Source of the DNA: Chitinophagaceae bacterium
Lineage (GTDB): Bacteria > Bacteroidota > Bacteroidia > Chitinophagales > Chitinophagaceae
Direction of reading: 5' to 3'
Assembly: GCA_025360525.1 (NCBI GenBank)
Contig: JANYCA010000018.1
Location: forward strand, 1-46,059
DNA length: 46,059 bases
Shown: positions 27,514-36,741 of the stretch, one piece after another
Layout of the letters: the number at the start of each line of letters is the position of its first letter
How positions within the stretch are numbered: the first letter of the stretch is position 1
Made by a program: the position numbers and the translations under genes
Notes under the pieces: generated by a model
Told to the model about the DNA's origin: nothing
Database searches by the model: none
Seen by the model: the letters and a program-made list of their open reading frames with translations, nothing else

Positions 27514-28707
27514 ATGCTGCAAAAGATTGTATCTCTTTATTTTTTATTTTTTTGTTTATCTCATAATGCCCATGCGCAAACCCGGTCTGAGTTTAGAGGC
27601 GTATGGGTGGCTACTGTTGATAATATTGACTGGCCAGGCAAGGGCAATTTTAATACAGATTCTCAAAAAGTTGAATTTATCCGGTTACTTGACATGCACC
27701 AACGAAATGGAATGAATGCCATTGTTGTGCAGATAAGACCCTGCACCGATGCGTTCTATCCATCTCCCTACGAGCCCTGGAGTCAATGGCTCAGCGGTGT
27801 ACAGGGTAAGCCTCCTTCGCCCTATTACGATCCCCTGCAGTTTATGATTGCCGAAACCCACAAGCGTAAAATGGTTTTTCATGCCTGGATGAATCCTTAC
27901 AGGGCGGTTTTTAATATAAATGAAACCGTAGTTGCTGCTACACATATTACCCGCCTGCATCCGGAGTGGTTTATTACTTATGGTGATAAAAAATATTTTG
28001 ATCCGGGCAATAAAGCTGCACAGCAATATGTAACAGCTGTAGTAAAAGATGTGGTAAGCCGATATGAGGTAGATGCTATCCATTTTGATGATTATTTTTA
28101 TCCATATAAGATAGAAGGCAAAGTATTTCCCGACGATGCCACGTATCGATTGTATGGCAACGGACTAACCAGAGACGACTGGCGCAGGAGCAACACAGAT
28201 TCTATTATTGCAGCCCTTTCTGCCACAATAAAAAAAGAAAATAAGCAATGCCAGTTTGGTATAAGCCCATTTGGCGTGTGGCGTAATGTGGACCGGGATC
28301 CCATTAATGGCAGTAAAACCAATGGAGCACAATCCAACTACGATGACCTGTATGCAGATATATTATTATGGCTGAAAAATGGCTGGATCGATTATGTGGC
28401 ACCACAACTGTATTGGGAATTTGGTCATCGAAAGGCACCATTTGAAGTATTGCTGAATTGGTGGGGCAAACATACCTACGGCAAACAGTGTTACATAGGT
28501 ATTGGTATTTACAGAGCCAATTCCAATGCGGCATGGAGCAATAACAATCAATTAAGCAGGCAAATAGAAGCACTGCGAAATACACCCAATATTAACGGGA
28601 TGATTTTTTTTAGTAGTAAAACTTTTGAAACTAATCCCAATGGATGGAGTGATAGCCTTCGGTTAAATTATTTTAAAGAGCCTGCAGCCTTGCCTTCTTT
28701 AGAATAA
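27514..28707 (+). CDS. GHL10 / DUF187 glycoside-hydrolase-like protein, exported
   Basis: 397 residues with a signal peptide (about 1-21, ends NAHAQ). It matches the GHL10 family (YngK-like): FRGVWVATVDNIDWPGK, NAIVVQIRPCTDAFYPS, YDPLQFMIAETHKRKM, HAWMNPYRA, AIHFDDYFYPY and the C-terminal YVAPQLYWEFGHRKAPFEVL. A TIM-barrel fold with acidic residues in DDYFYP is expected. The activity is unproven for most members; related proteins cleave glycans of envelope polymers. It lies 32 bp after the marR-like gene, probably in the same transcript. Confidence 0.93.
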   Translation: MLQKIVSLYFLFFCLSHNAHAQTRSEFRGVWVATVDNIDWPGKGNFNTDSQKVEFIRLLDMHQRNGMNAIVVQIRPCTDAFYPSPYEPWSQWLSGVQGKPPSPYYDPLQFMIAETHKRKMVFHAWMNPYRAVFNINETVVAATHITRLHPEWFITYGDKKYFDPGNKAAQQYVTAVVKDVVSRYEVDAIHFDDYFYPYKIEGKVFPDDATYRLYGNGLTRDDWRRSNTDSIIAALSATIKKENKQCQFGISPFGVWRNVDRDPINGSKTNGAQSNYDDLYADILLWLKNGWIDYVAPQLYWEFGHRKAPFEVLLNWWGKHTYGKQCYIGIGIYRANSNAAWSNNNQLSRQIEALRNTPNINGMIFFSSKTFETNPNGWSDSLRLNYFKEPAALPSLE

Positions 28708-28751
28708 GTGAAGCTCAGTTAAATGCATAAGCTTAAAGTAGTGTTGGTAGT

Positions 28752-29078
28752 TTACCTGTTTTTCCCCTCTAGCCTGTTACAGTCTGCAACGCTACCCAAC
28801 CTAAAGCGAAACGGCAGCTTTGTAATCTTATCCATTTTAATTTCCTGTTTACAGAAAATGCCTAGTTGGCTGGCATAGAAGCCCGGTGATAAAAAGATTG
28901 GAGAAGTTATTTTACCATTCTCTGCAGTATTTCCTATTAAATTTTTTGAAAACTTGTTAGACGTAGCAGTCAGCTGCAGCAACGATAATTTGGCGCTGGC
29001 CGGGTAGTTATTTTGCGCAATCGAAAAATTGCTAACAAAAATCATGCAAAGAAATAAAATTTTGAATTTATTTTTCAT
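28752..29078 (-). CDS. Small secreted protein, lineage-specific
   Basis: 108 residues. A clear Sec signal peptide (1-21, MKNKFKILFLCMIFVSNFSIAQ-type). The mature part has LSPGFYASQLGIFCKQE and ends with PFRFRLGSVADCNRLEGK. I recall that C-terminal FRLGS..x..NxLEGK pattern as conserved in many Chitinophagaceae hypothetical proteins, which argues that it is real. Two Cys residues in the mature part may be oxidised in the periplasm. No function is known. It is divergent from rpoN and convergent with the GHL10 gene. Confidence 0.75.
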   Translation of the reverse strand: MKNKFKILFLCMIFVSNFSIAQNNYPASAKLSLLQLTATSNKFSKNLIGNTAENGKITSPIFLSPGFYASQLGIFCKQEIKMDKITKLPFRFRLGSVADCNRLEGKNR

Positions 29079-29211
29079 CTTAACTGTTCAATGTGTGTAA
29101 ATTTACGTTTTTTACAGACTATAAAGTTTGCCTCGTTCGTTATAAAATGTAAAAAAAGCATTGTTCGAGCGCTATTTTAACTACTTAAAAACAAATGATA
29201 TCCTTTAGGGA

Positions 29212-29220
29212 TGTGGATAA
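29212..29220 (-). promoter_or_regulatory. DnaA-box match immediately before rpoN start
   Basis: TGTGGATAA, the reverse complement of TTATCCACA, ends 3 bp before the rpoN ATG. One such match per roughly 30 kb is expected by chance. Confidence 0.25.
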
Positions 29221-29223
29221 ATT

Positions 29224-30711
29224 ATGAGCTTAAGCCAGGGATTATACCAAAAACAGTTACAAAAGCTATCGCCACAGCAAATTCAATTAATGAAATTGCT
29301 GCAGGTACCCACTGCTATGTTGGAAGAAAGAATTAAAGAGGAGTTAGAAGAAAATCCGGCGTTGGAAACCGGCGAGGAAGACGAGGTAGAGGAATTTGAA
29401 AATGACACAACAGATGAGTTTGAAAGCAAGGATGCAGAGAGCGAACTGGATGGCAGCAAAGATGAATATGAGAATATTGATATCAGCGATTATGTGCAGG
29501 ATGGCGATGATGACATTGCTGATTATAAAATGAGGGACGAAAATTATCCGGAAGCCGATGATAACAAAACCATTCCACATAAGGTTGAAACCGGGTTTAA
29601 TGAAGTGATGCTGGAACAATTAAGCCAGTTGAACCTGAATGAACATGAACAAAAAGTAGCAGAACAAATTATTGGTAACCTCGATGACGACGGCTACCTG
29701 CGCCGAGATATTAGCGCTATTGTAGATGACCTGGCCTTTAGGCAAAATATACAAACCAGCGAGGAAGAAATTGGTAACCTGGTTCTTCAGATACAACAAT
29801 TTGACCCACCCGGCGTATGTGCCAGGAGTTTACAGGAATGCCTGCTGATACAGTTAGAAAGAAAGGAAGCAGCTGGTGATCATGTGGAAATGGCCATTAA
29901 AGTAATGGAGAAATATTTTGACGAGTTTACCAAGAAACACTACGAAAAAATTCAGCGGGGCCTTAATATTACAGATGATCAGCTAAGAGAAATTATCAAC
30001 CAAATTATTCGCCTTAATCCAAAGCCCGGTGGCAATGTGGGTGATAGCGGCAAAAATGAGGCTTACATTATTCCCGATTTTTTTATCAATAATAATAGCG
30101 GTGTGTTGGAATTGTCGCTTAACAGCCGCAATGCGCCCGACCTGCGGATAAGTGAAGGCTACAGGGATATGCTGAAAGATTACGATCGTGGCAGTAAAAA
30201 AGATAAACGACAAAAAGAAGCCGTGCTTTTTATCAAACAAAAAATAGACTCCGCAAAATGGTTTATCGATGCCATTAAACAGCGGCAGCATACACTGCTT
30301 AGCTCAATGGATGCTATCATGAATTACCAGTACAACTTTTTTTTAACCGGAGATGATACAGAACTTAGGCCAATGATTTTGAAGGATATTGCTGAAAAAA
30401 CCAACCTCGACATCAGTACTATCAGCAGGGTTGCAAACAGCAAATTTGTTCAAACAGAATTTGGAACGTACCGCCTTAAATTCTTCTTTAGCGAAAGTTT
30501 GCAAACCGATAGCGGAGAAGAGGTAAGTACACGAGAAGTAAAAAAAATATTGAGCGATTTAATTGGTGACGAAAGCAAAAAAGCGCCGTTAAGTGATGAA
30601 CGATTAACAGAACTATTACAAGAAAAAGGCTATAATATAGCCAGGAGAACCGTTGCCAAATACAGGGAGCAATTAAATATTCCGGTGGCAAGGTTGCGGA
30701 AAGAATTGTAA
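29224..30711 (+). CDS. rpoN: RNA polymerase sigma-54 factor
   Basis: 495 residues, the usual length. It directs polymerase to -24/-12 promoters and needs an AAA+ enhancer-binding activator. Seen: region I with the Gln/Leu-rich activator-interacting segment (LYQKQLQKLSPQQIQLMKLL at about 6-25), a highly acidic region II (about 45-125), a core-binding domain (about 130-320), an HTH (LDISTISRVANSKF at about 395) and the RpoN box (ARRTVAKYRE) near the C-terminus. No activator gene is in the window. Confidence 0.97.
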   Translation: MSLSQGLYQKQLQKLSPQQIQLMKLLQVPTAMLEERIKEELEENPALETGEEDEVEEFENDTTDEFESKDAESELDGSKDEYENIDISDYVQDGDDDIADYKMRDENYPEADDNKTIPHKVETGFNEVMLEQLSQLNLNEHEQKVAEQIIGNLDDDGYLRRDISAIVDDLAFRQNIQTSEEEIGNLVLQIQQFDPPGVCARSLQECLLIQLERKEAAGDHVEMAIKVMEKYFDEFTKKHYEKIQRGLNITDDQLREIINQIIRLNPKPGGNVGDSGKNEAYIIPDFFINNNSGVLELSLNSRNAPDLRISEGYRDMLKDYDRGSKKDKRQKEAVLFIKQKIDSAKWFIDAIKQRQHTLLSSMDAIMNYQYNFFLTGDDTELRPMILKDIAEKTNLDISTISRVANSKFVQTEFGTYRLKFFFSESLQTDSGEEVSTREVKKILSDLIGDESKKAPLSDERLTELLQEKGYNIARRTVAKYREQLNIPVARLRKEL

Positions 30712-30781
30712 TAAGCGAAGTAATTTTTTAAGATTTTTACCGTAATTAAAAATGAAGATTTAGCACAACCTACCGGTTAAC

Positions 30782-30789
30782 TATTTTTG
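30782..30789 (+). promoter_or_regulatory. -7 box of the PAP2-like gene
   Basis: TATTTTTG matches TAnnTTTG exactly, 18 bp before the ATG at 30808. A TTTA at 30759 is 20 bp upstream, a partial -33 element. The leader would be very short. Confidence 0.55.
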
Positions 30790-30807
30790 CCAAAAAAACT
30801 ACTTTCC

Positions 30808-31470
30808 ATGCAGGCAGTAAACCCCGTTTTTAAAAAGGAAAATGTACAACCATCAGTAATTAAGTTTGTTGCCCATTTTTTTTCGTATGTTTTTCATCCT
30901 TTGTTTATTCCATTGTACGTAACCTGGTTTTTAACCTTTGTTCACCCTTATCTTTTTGCAGGTTTTAGTGTGCAGCAAAAAACATGGTTGCTTATCAGGA
31001 TATCCTATACCATGGTGTTTTTCCCATTGATAACTGTGGTGTTGTTAAAAGCCCTGGGCTTTATCAAGTCTATGCTGCTTACAACGCAACAAGACAGGAT
31101 AATCCCTTACATCGCTTGCGGTATTTTCTTTTTTTGGGCTTACCTGGTTTTTAGAAACCAGCCTAATATCCCAACTGTATTAACGGCTTTTACATTTGCA
31201 GTCTTCATTTCTTCATCAGTTGCATTAATGGCCAACATTTATTTTAAGATTAGCATGCATGCCATTGGAATGGGCGGAGTACTCGGTTTGTTTTTGTTGA
31301 TAATGAATTCCAATACAATGCTGATGACGTTGCCCTTATCTATTGCTTTTTTACTAACAGGTATTGTTTGTACTGCCCGTTTAATAATCAGCGATCATAC
31401 TGCTAAAGAAATTTATGCTGGGTTATTTGTGGGGATAGCCTGCCAATTGGTTGCTTCAGTTGTAACATGA
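30808..31470 (+). CDS. Multi-pass membrane protein, possibly PAP2-phosphatase-related
   Basis: 220 residues from the ATG at 30808 (a TTG seven codons earlier falls inside the promoter box). About six membrane helices. Weak echoes of the PAP2 signature are seen: TTQQDRIIPY (Lys/Arg-Pro region), KISMHAIGMGG (His in place of SGH) and ISDHTAKEIYAGLFVG (His and Gly of the third motif). If correct, it would act on lipid phosphates at the inner membrane; the first motif is degenerate, so this is a weak call. It follows rpoN by 96 bp but has its own promoter. Confidence 0.7.
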   Translation: MQAVNPVFKKENVQPSVIKFVAHFFSYVFHPLFIPLYVTWFLTFVHPYLFAGFSVQQKTWLLIRISYTMVFFPLITVVLLKALGFIKSMLLTTQQDRIIPYIACGIFFFWAYLVFRNQPNIPTVLTAFTFAVFISSSVALMANIYFKISMHAIGMGGVLGLFLLIMNSNTMLMTLPLSIAFLLTGIVCTARLIISDHTAKEIYAGLFVGIACQLVASVVT

Positions 31471-31472
31471 GA

Positions 31473-31499
31473 AATGCCCCGGCTTTTAACCAGGGCATT
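31473..31499. terminator. Hairpin between convergent genes
   Basis: AATGCCCCGG (31473-31482) pairs with CCAGGGCATT (31490-31499) with one mismatch and a 7-nt loop. No long T-run follows on either strand, but it sits between two converging stops. Confidence 0.65.
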
Positions 31500-31525
31500 G
31501 CGAATAATAATTTTATAGGTAAATA

Positions 31526-34453
31526 TTAATAGCCGAATATTTCTTCCAGGCTCAACTTCTTTACTTCACCGTATTTTTTCATCACATCTTCAGGAAGTTT
31601 TTTCTCAGAGGCCACAATGCAATAGGTGTATGCCTTATTGGCAATATTTTTTGTATGAAAGGCTTTTAGTTCATCATACCCTATTTTGTTTACGTTAGCA
31701 TAAATCATTTTGCGGATATCTTCTGTAAGTCCTTTACGTTGTGCGGCAAGGTAGTTAAAGATGATGCCATCTTGCGTAATGCGTTCTGTTTCGATATCTT
31801 TTATAATACCCACTTTAGCACTTTTAATGTTTTCAACCACGTTTGGCAAGTCGTTCAATAATTCATTCATTGCCACAACAGATTCATTGAATTTATCGCT
31901 CTGGCAACCTACATAGGCCAGGGTATAAAAGGGATCTTCTTTTTTATCAGGCTTGGCATAAAAAGCAAAAGTAGAGTATGCCAATGCCTTGCTTTCCCGG
32001 ATGGTTTGAAAAACAAGTGCACCCATACCACCTCCAAAATAATTATTAAAAATATCTACAATTGGCTCTGCATCGGCACTGTAAGCTGCAGTATTGCGTA
32101 CCCAGCGAATTTCTGCCTGCACCATGTTGTAATCGGCAAATAAAATCTGGTTGGCAGTTTGTTCTGCGTAAGTAAATGCAGCTTTTTCGTTGGCCGCTTT
32201 AAATGCAGCCGGCACTGTATGTAATGCTTTTAACCCAGTTGTTAAAGCTGGCAGTGGTTGCGGGCCATAATATAAAACCTGGTGTGCATTGGTGTTCATT
32301 GTATGCAAAATGTCTACCAGTTCATTGGCAGTAATGGCATTCATTTCATCGTTGCTTAATACAAAGTTGAATGGGTTTTTATTGCCAAATCTTGCGAAGC
32401 TAACCAGTCCGCTCATAATGGCACCTTTATTTAGTTTAGCGTCGCTTCTTGCTTTTGTTAACCTTGCTTTTAGCGATTTCAAAGCGGCTTCATCTGCCTT
32501 GCAATTTTTTAACAGGTTTTCAAAAAGTGTAACAGCTTTGGTGAAATTTTCTTGTAAGCCTTCAATAGTAACTGTAGTAAACTCTGTACCGGGAGCTATA
32601 GAAAAACTGCAGGCAATTTTATAAAACTCTTTAGTGATATCTTCTGCACTCATTTTATCTGTACCTAAAAACTGAAGGTATTGTGCAGCTATGCCAAGTT
32701 TTTTATCATTCCAGGTACCCAGCTCATAACGATAGCGGAGTCGAAAAATGCTATTGGTTTTATTGGGTACATACAAAATTTGTGCAGCACCCAAACTACC
32801 TTTTTGAATGTCTTTATTGTAATCTAAAAATACAGGCTTTACAGGAGTAGCCGGCATTTCATTTACAGTTTTTACAAAATTACTTTGAGCATTCCTGTTT
32901 GTTTCAACCGGAGTGATAGGCGGCTTTTCAACCTTTAAAACATTCTTATCTTCGCCTTTGCGTTTTAAAATGGCTACATAGTTATTGCCAAAATATTTAT
33001 TGGCAAATGCTACAATATCCTTTTTGGTGAGTTTGCTTAACAAGTCTGTATAGGCAACCTGTTCTTTCCAGTCAAGTTCGCTGGTGAATGCATCCATCAG
33101 GTCACTGGCTCTTGAGCCATAGGATTCTGTTGCCAGAATTTTAGTTTTCTTTTGGTTGTTAATGATTGAGGTGATAAGGTTATTATCAAAATTCCCTGTT
33201 TTTAAATTGTCAATTTCACCCAGCATTAATGCTTTTACATCTTCCAGCGACTGGCCAAGTGTGGGTGTGCCAGACATATACAATACACCATAATCAATCA
33301 ATGTGAAAGCAGATGCCGATGCCCTTAATAATTTTTGTTTTTTCACCAGGTTTAAATCCATTAAACCAGCTTTGCCATTGGTTAATAGCTGGCCTACTAA
33401 ATCTGCCAGCAAAATATCTTTGGCTTTATTGCCGGGCAGTCTAAAGCCAATGGTTACACTTTCTGCATCTGGCCCTGCAAGTTCTTTTAATATCGGTTCA
33501 GTAATGGGTTGCTCGGGTGCAAATGTATAGGCAGGAATGGCTTTTGTTTTCATGTACCCAAAAGTGGCTTCAATCTTTTTAATCATTACATCAGGATCAA
33601 AATCGCCGCTCAGTATTACGCCCATATTATTAGGCACGTAGTAGGTGTTAAAGTAATTTCTAATTGCTTCCAGCGATGGGTTTTTTAAATGCTCAATGGT
33701 ACCAATGGTTGTTTGTTTACCATAGTTATTGTTCTTAAATAATTCGCTGAAAAGGGCTTCATTTACTTTGTTTCCATCGTTATCCAATCCACGGTTTTTT
33801 TCTTCATAAACAGCTTCCAGCTCAGTATGAAAAATCCTGAATACCGGGTTGCGAAATCTTTCGCCCTGTACTTTAAGATACTTATCTGTAGCATTTGCAG
33901 GTATATCGTCTGTGTAAACCGTTTGTTCAAACGATGTAAATGCATTGGTGCCCTGTGCGCCCATACTGCTCATCATTTTATCGTATTCGTTGGCAATGGC
34001 AAAAGTGGCAGCCACACCGCTTACAGAATCTATCTGGTGATAAATTGCAGAGCGCTTAGCTACGTCGGAAGTTTTGTTGTACTGTTCGTACAACGCATTT
34101 ATTTTATCCAGTTCCGGCTTTTCTTTTTTCCAATCTAAAGAACCATATTTATCTGTTCCTTTAAACAACATGTGCTCCAGGTAGTGTGCAAGTCCTGTAT
34201 GATCTGCAGGATCTGTTTTGCTACCAGCCTTGGTTGCAACATAACATTGAATACGGGGGTCTTTATTGGTCGGACTAAGTATTACCGTTAGTCCGTTTTT
34301 CAACGTATAAAACCTCGCCTTGGCGGGATCGTTGGTTACATATTTGTAGGTGTAACCGGCCGAAGTAGCTTGTTGCCATTGGTATTTACCCTGCTGCGCT
34401 GTTGCAGTAATGTGCAGCAATACAGCTAACAGGAGTACTAAATTCTTTTTCAT
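31526..34453 (-). CDS. M16 family zinc metallopeptidase (two-domain, pitrilysin-like)
   Basis: 975 residues with a signal peptide (about 1-20, ends TATAQ). The inverted zinc motif HxxEH is His90, Glu93, His94 in HYLEHMLFKG, and the distal ligand lies in the EAVYEEKNRG segment near residue 205. Two M16 homology halves follow; the second (about 560-975) lacks the motif, as usual. The size and two halves fit exported M16 enzymes that degrade short peptides in the periplasm. Its promoter side faces the dehydrogenase gene across a 312-bp gap. Confidence 0.95.
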   Translation of the reverse strand: MKKNLVLLLAVLLHITATAQQGKYQWQQATSAGYTYKYVTNDPAKARFYTLKNGLTVILSPTNKDPRIQCYVATKAGSKTDPADHTGLAHYLEHMLFKGTDKYGSLDWKKEKPELDKINALYEQYNKTSDVAKRSAIYHQIDSVSGVAATFAIANEYDKMMSSMGAQGTNAFTSFEQTVYTDDIPANATDKYLKVQGERFRNPVFRIFHTELEAVYEEKNRGLDNDGNKVNEALFSELFKNNNYGKQTTIGTIEHLKNPSLEAIRNYFNTYYVPNNMGVILSGDFDPDVMIKKIEATFGYMKTKAIPAYTFAPEQPITEPILKELAGPDAESVTIGFRLPGNKAKDILLADLVGQLLTNGKAGLMDLNLVKKQKLLRASASAFTLIDYGVLYMSGTPTLGQSLEDVKALMLGEIDNLKTGNFDNNLITSIINNQKKTKILATESYGSRASDLMDAFTSELDWKEQVAYTDLLSKLTKKDIVAFANKYFGNNYVAILKRKGEDKNVLKVEKPPITPVETNRNAQSNFVKTVNEMPATPVKPVFLDYNKDIQKGSLGAAQILYVPNKTNSIFRLRYRYELGTWNDKKLGIAAQYLQFLGTDKMSAEDITKEFYKIACSFSIAPGTEFTTVTIEGLQENFTKAVTLFENLLKNCKADEAALKSLKARLTKARSDAKLNKGAIMSGLVSFARFGNKNPFNFVLSNDEMNAITANELVDILHTMNTNAHQVLYYGPQPLPALTTGLKALHTVPAAFKAANEKAAFTYAEQTANQILFADYNMVQAEIRWVRNTAAYSADAEPIVDIFNNYFGGGMGALVFQTIRESKALAYSTFAFYAKPDKKEDPFYTLAYVGCQSDKFNESVVAMNELLNDLPNVVENIKSAKVGIIKDIETERITQDGIIFNYLAAQRKGLTEDIRKMIYANVNKIGYDELKAFHTKNIANKAYTYCIVASEKKLPEDVMKKYGEVKKLSLEEIFGY

Positions 34454-34765
34454 GTGTAAATAATTAATTGAAAAATGAAAGGTAAATATAACTGCTATTG
34501 CTTAAAATTAAGTTACCGTTTAAGTAATGTTGCAGGATAATTTATTTGATAATCATGCAGCTTATTAGTGCATCCTGCAGTATAACATTTACTGGTAATC
34601 TGTTATAAAATTTCGACATTATTGTCAGGAATCTTTATTCATACCCAAGGAGATTATTTTTAACGACATTAAACAGCTTATCGGCTGATAAAAGGCTAAA
34701 AGCATTTGGCCAATTCTGAATTTTACATTAACTCATTATCCATTAATCTGGCTTATTTTTGAAAG
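34454..34765. other. 312-bp divergent intergenic region
   Basis: No gene or RNA was recognised. It holds a -7-like box for the M16 gene on the minus strand (TACCTTTC near 34475), a perfect 8-bp inverted repeat TGCAGGAT (34531-34538) / ATCCTGCA (34572-34579) with a 33-nt spacer, and the plus-strand promoter box described next. Confidence 0.6.
34754..34761 (+). promoter_or_regulatory. -7 box of the 3-hydroxyacyl-CoA dehydrogenase gene
   Basis: TATTTTTG, an exact TAnnTTTG match, ends 4 bp before the ATG at 34766. Transcription would begin at or next to the start codon, predicting a leaderless mRNA. No clear -33 is seen. Confidence 0.5.
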
Positions 34766-35614
34766 ATGATACAGAGCATTTGCGTTATTGGTGCCGGCAC
34801 AATGGGCAGTGGAATTGCATTGGTGGCTGCACAGGGCGGTTTTGTAACTACCCTGTTTGATGTAAACGCAACCATGCTTGACAAAGCAGCTACCGCCATA
34901 AAAGCCAATCTTGATTTCTTGATCAGCAAACAAAAAATATCGGCTTTAGATGCTTCAGCAATTTTTTCCCGGATAAATTTTATCAGCGATATTCAACACT
35001 GCAAAGCAGATTTGTTAATAGAAGCGATTATAGAAAATGCAGCAGCAAAAATTGAACTGTTTAATAAACTCGCCCATGTTAATGATGACAATGCAATTTT
35101 TGCTTCTAATACTTCTTCCCTTTCTATATCAACTTTACAGCGTTCCATTAGCCATCCCGAAAGAGTAGTGGGAATGCATTTTTTTAACCCGGCACCTGTA
35201 ATGAAACTGGTTGAAGTTGTAAAAGGTGAGCAAACATCCAATTCCGTTTCACAAACTGTATATGATTTGTGTAAACAACTAAATAAAACGCCCGTGTTAT
35301 GCAAAGATGCACCGGGCTTTGTAGTTAACAGGGTAGCCCGTCATTATTATTTGGAAGCCATGAAAATAGTGGAGCAGGGCATAGCAAGCATAGAAAATGT
35401 AGATGCTATTATGGAAGCAACCGGTTTTAAAATGGGCCCCTTTAAACTGATGGATTTAATAGGATTGGACATCAACTTATCCGTTTCGCAAAGTTTGTAT
35501 GATGCATTTAATAATGCGGAGCGCTTTAAGCCAGCCGCAATGCAGATAGATAAAGTAGCAAAGGGTGCATTGGGTAAAAAATCCGGTAAAGGATTTTATG
35601 ATTATTTAAATTAA
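34766..35614 (+). CDS. 3-hydroxyacyl-CoA (3-hydroxybutyryl-CoA) dehydrogenase
   Basis: 282 residues, typical length. It interconverts 3-hydroxyacyl-CoA and 3-ketoacyl-CoA with NAD(P)H in fatty-acid or butyrate/PHB-type metabolism. Rossmann motif GAGTMGSGIA (Gly9, Gly11, Gly14), the catalytic His in VVGMHFFNPAPVMKLVEVV and the substrate helix PGFVVNRVARHYYLEAM are present, then the C-terminal domain with MGPFKLMDLIGLD and GKKSGKGFYDY. It may be hbd/paaH-like; chain-length preference is not visible. An NAD-dependent epimerase-like gene follows after 54 bp. Confidence 0.95.
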   Translation: MIQSICVIGAGTMGSGIALVAAQGGFVTTLFDVNATMLDKAATAIKANLDFLISKQKISALDASAIFSRINFISDIQHCKADLLIEAIIENAAAKIELFNKLAHVNDDNAIFASNTSSLSISTLQRSISHPERVVGMHFFNPAPVMKLVEVVKGEQTSNSVSQTVYDLCKQLNKTPVLCKDAPGFVVNRVARHYYLEAMKIVEQGIASIENVDAIMEATGFKMGPFKLMDLIGLDINLSVSQSLYDAFNNAERFKPAAMQIDKVAKGALGKKSGKGFYDYLN

Positions 35615-35668
35615 CTGCTTTAAGAGAAAAACTTAATGCTTGCCTTTTAAAATATTATACAATTTAGC

Positions 35669-36682
35669 ATGACACAAAGTACAAACAGCAACAGTGTTTC
35701 CAAAGGTAGAATTTTAGTTACAGGTGGCGCAGGATTGGTGGGAAACGAATTGATAACACAACTTTTGGCAAAGGGAGAAAGGGTTACAGCCATTTACAAT
35801 AAAACGCCCTTAGCAAATTTTAATCATTCGTTATTGGAGCAATGCCACTGCAATATTATGGATACCACAGGGTTGGATGAAGTGATGCAGGGAATTGAAA
35901 AAGTCTACCATTGTGCTGCAATTGTTACGTTTAACCCGGCTCGGAAAAAGGAACTATTTGCCATCAATATAGAAGGTACTTCCAATGTGGTAAATGCAGC
36001 CATTAATGCGGGTGTAAAAAAAATGCTGTATGTAAGTTCAGTAGCTGCATTAGGAAGAATTCGGGAAGATGAAATGATTACCGAAACCATGAACTGGACA
36101 GAAGATACCAGCAACAGCAACTATGGGAAAAGCAAATACCTGGGCGAGCTGGAAGTATGGCGTGGTATGGGTGAAGGACTTGATGCTGTAATTGTAAACC
36201 CGGTAATAATTTTAGGCAGTGGCAACTGGCAACAAGGTAGCTCTAAGATTTTTAAATCGGTATATGAGGAATTTCCATGGTATGCAGATGGCACAACAGG
36301 CTTTGTAGATGTTAGGGATGTTGCTAAAGCAATGCTGGCATTAATGGAGAGTGATATCAGCAACCAGCGATTTATTCTCTCTGCAGAAAATAAAAGTTAC
36401 CAGGATGTATTTAATATGATTGCAAAGGCATTCAATAAAAAGTTGCCCAATAAAAAAATTACACCTTTACTCGCCCAAATAGTATGGCGTTTAGAAGCTA
36501 TTAAAAGCATGTTTACCGGTAACGATCCTTTGATAACAAAAGAAACTGCAGCAACAGCCCTTGCAAAGGTTAATTTCAATAATACAAAACTGAAAAAGTT
36601 TTTGCCTGATTTTAATTATATCAAGCTGGAAGATACCATTGCTTACACAGCAAACCAATTGCAACAAATGCTTAACAAGTAG
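35669..36682 (+). CDS. NAD-dependent epimerase/dehydratase family protein
   Basis: 337 residues, extended short-chain dehydrogenase fold. Nucleotide-binding motif GGAGLVGNEL (about 20-29), a CAAIVTF segment after the fourth strand, SSVAALG and the catalytic YxxxK in NYGKSKYLGE are all present. The substrate could be a sugar nucleotide, a dihydroflavonol-like compound or a steroid-like alcohol; the sequence around VNPVIILGSGNW is closest to the DFR/3beta-HSD-like branch in my recollection. It is next to a 3-hydroxyacyl-CoA dehydrogenase, but no pathway is evident. Confidence 0.9.
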   Translation: MTQSTNSNSVSKGRILVTGGAGLVGNELITQLLAKGERVTAIYNKTPLANFNHSLLEQCHCNIMDTTGLDEVMQGIEKVYHCAAIVTFNPARKKELFAINIEGTSNVVNAAINAGVKKMLYVSSVAALGRIREDEMITETMNWTEDTSNSNYGKSKYLGELEVWRGMGEGLDAVIVNPVIILGSGNWQQGSSKIFKSVYEEFPWYADGTTGFVDVRDVAKAMLALMESDISNQRFILSAENKSYQDVFNMIAKAFNKKLPNKKITPLLAQIVWRLEAIKSMFTGNDPLITKETAATALAKVNFNNTKLKKFLPDFNYIKLEDTIAYTANQLQQMLNK

Positions 36683-36741
36683 AAACGTAGTTTCGCCTCA
36701 TTGATTAATTTAAATAATCCGTAGGCTAAATATGTAAACAC

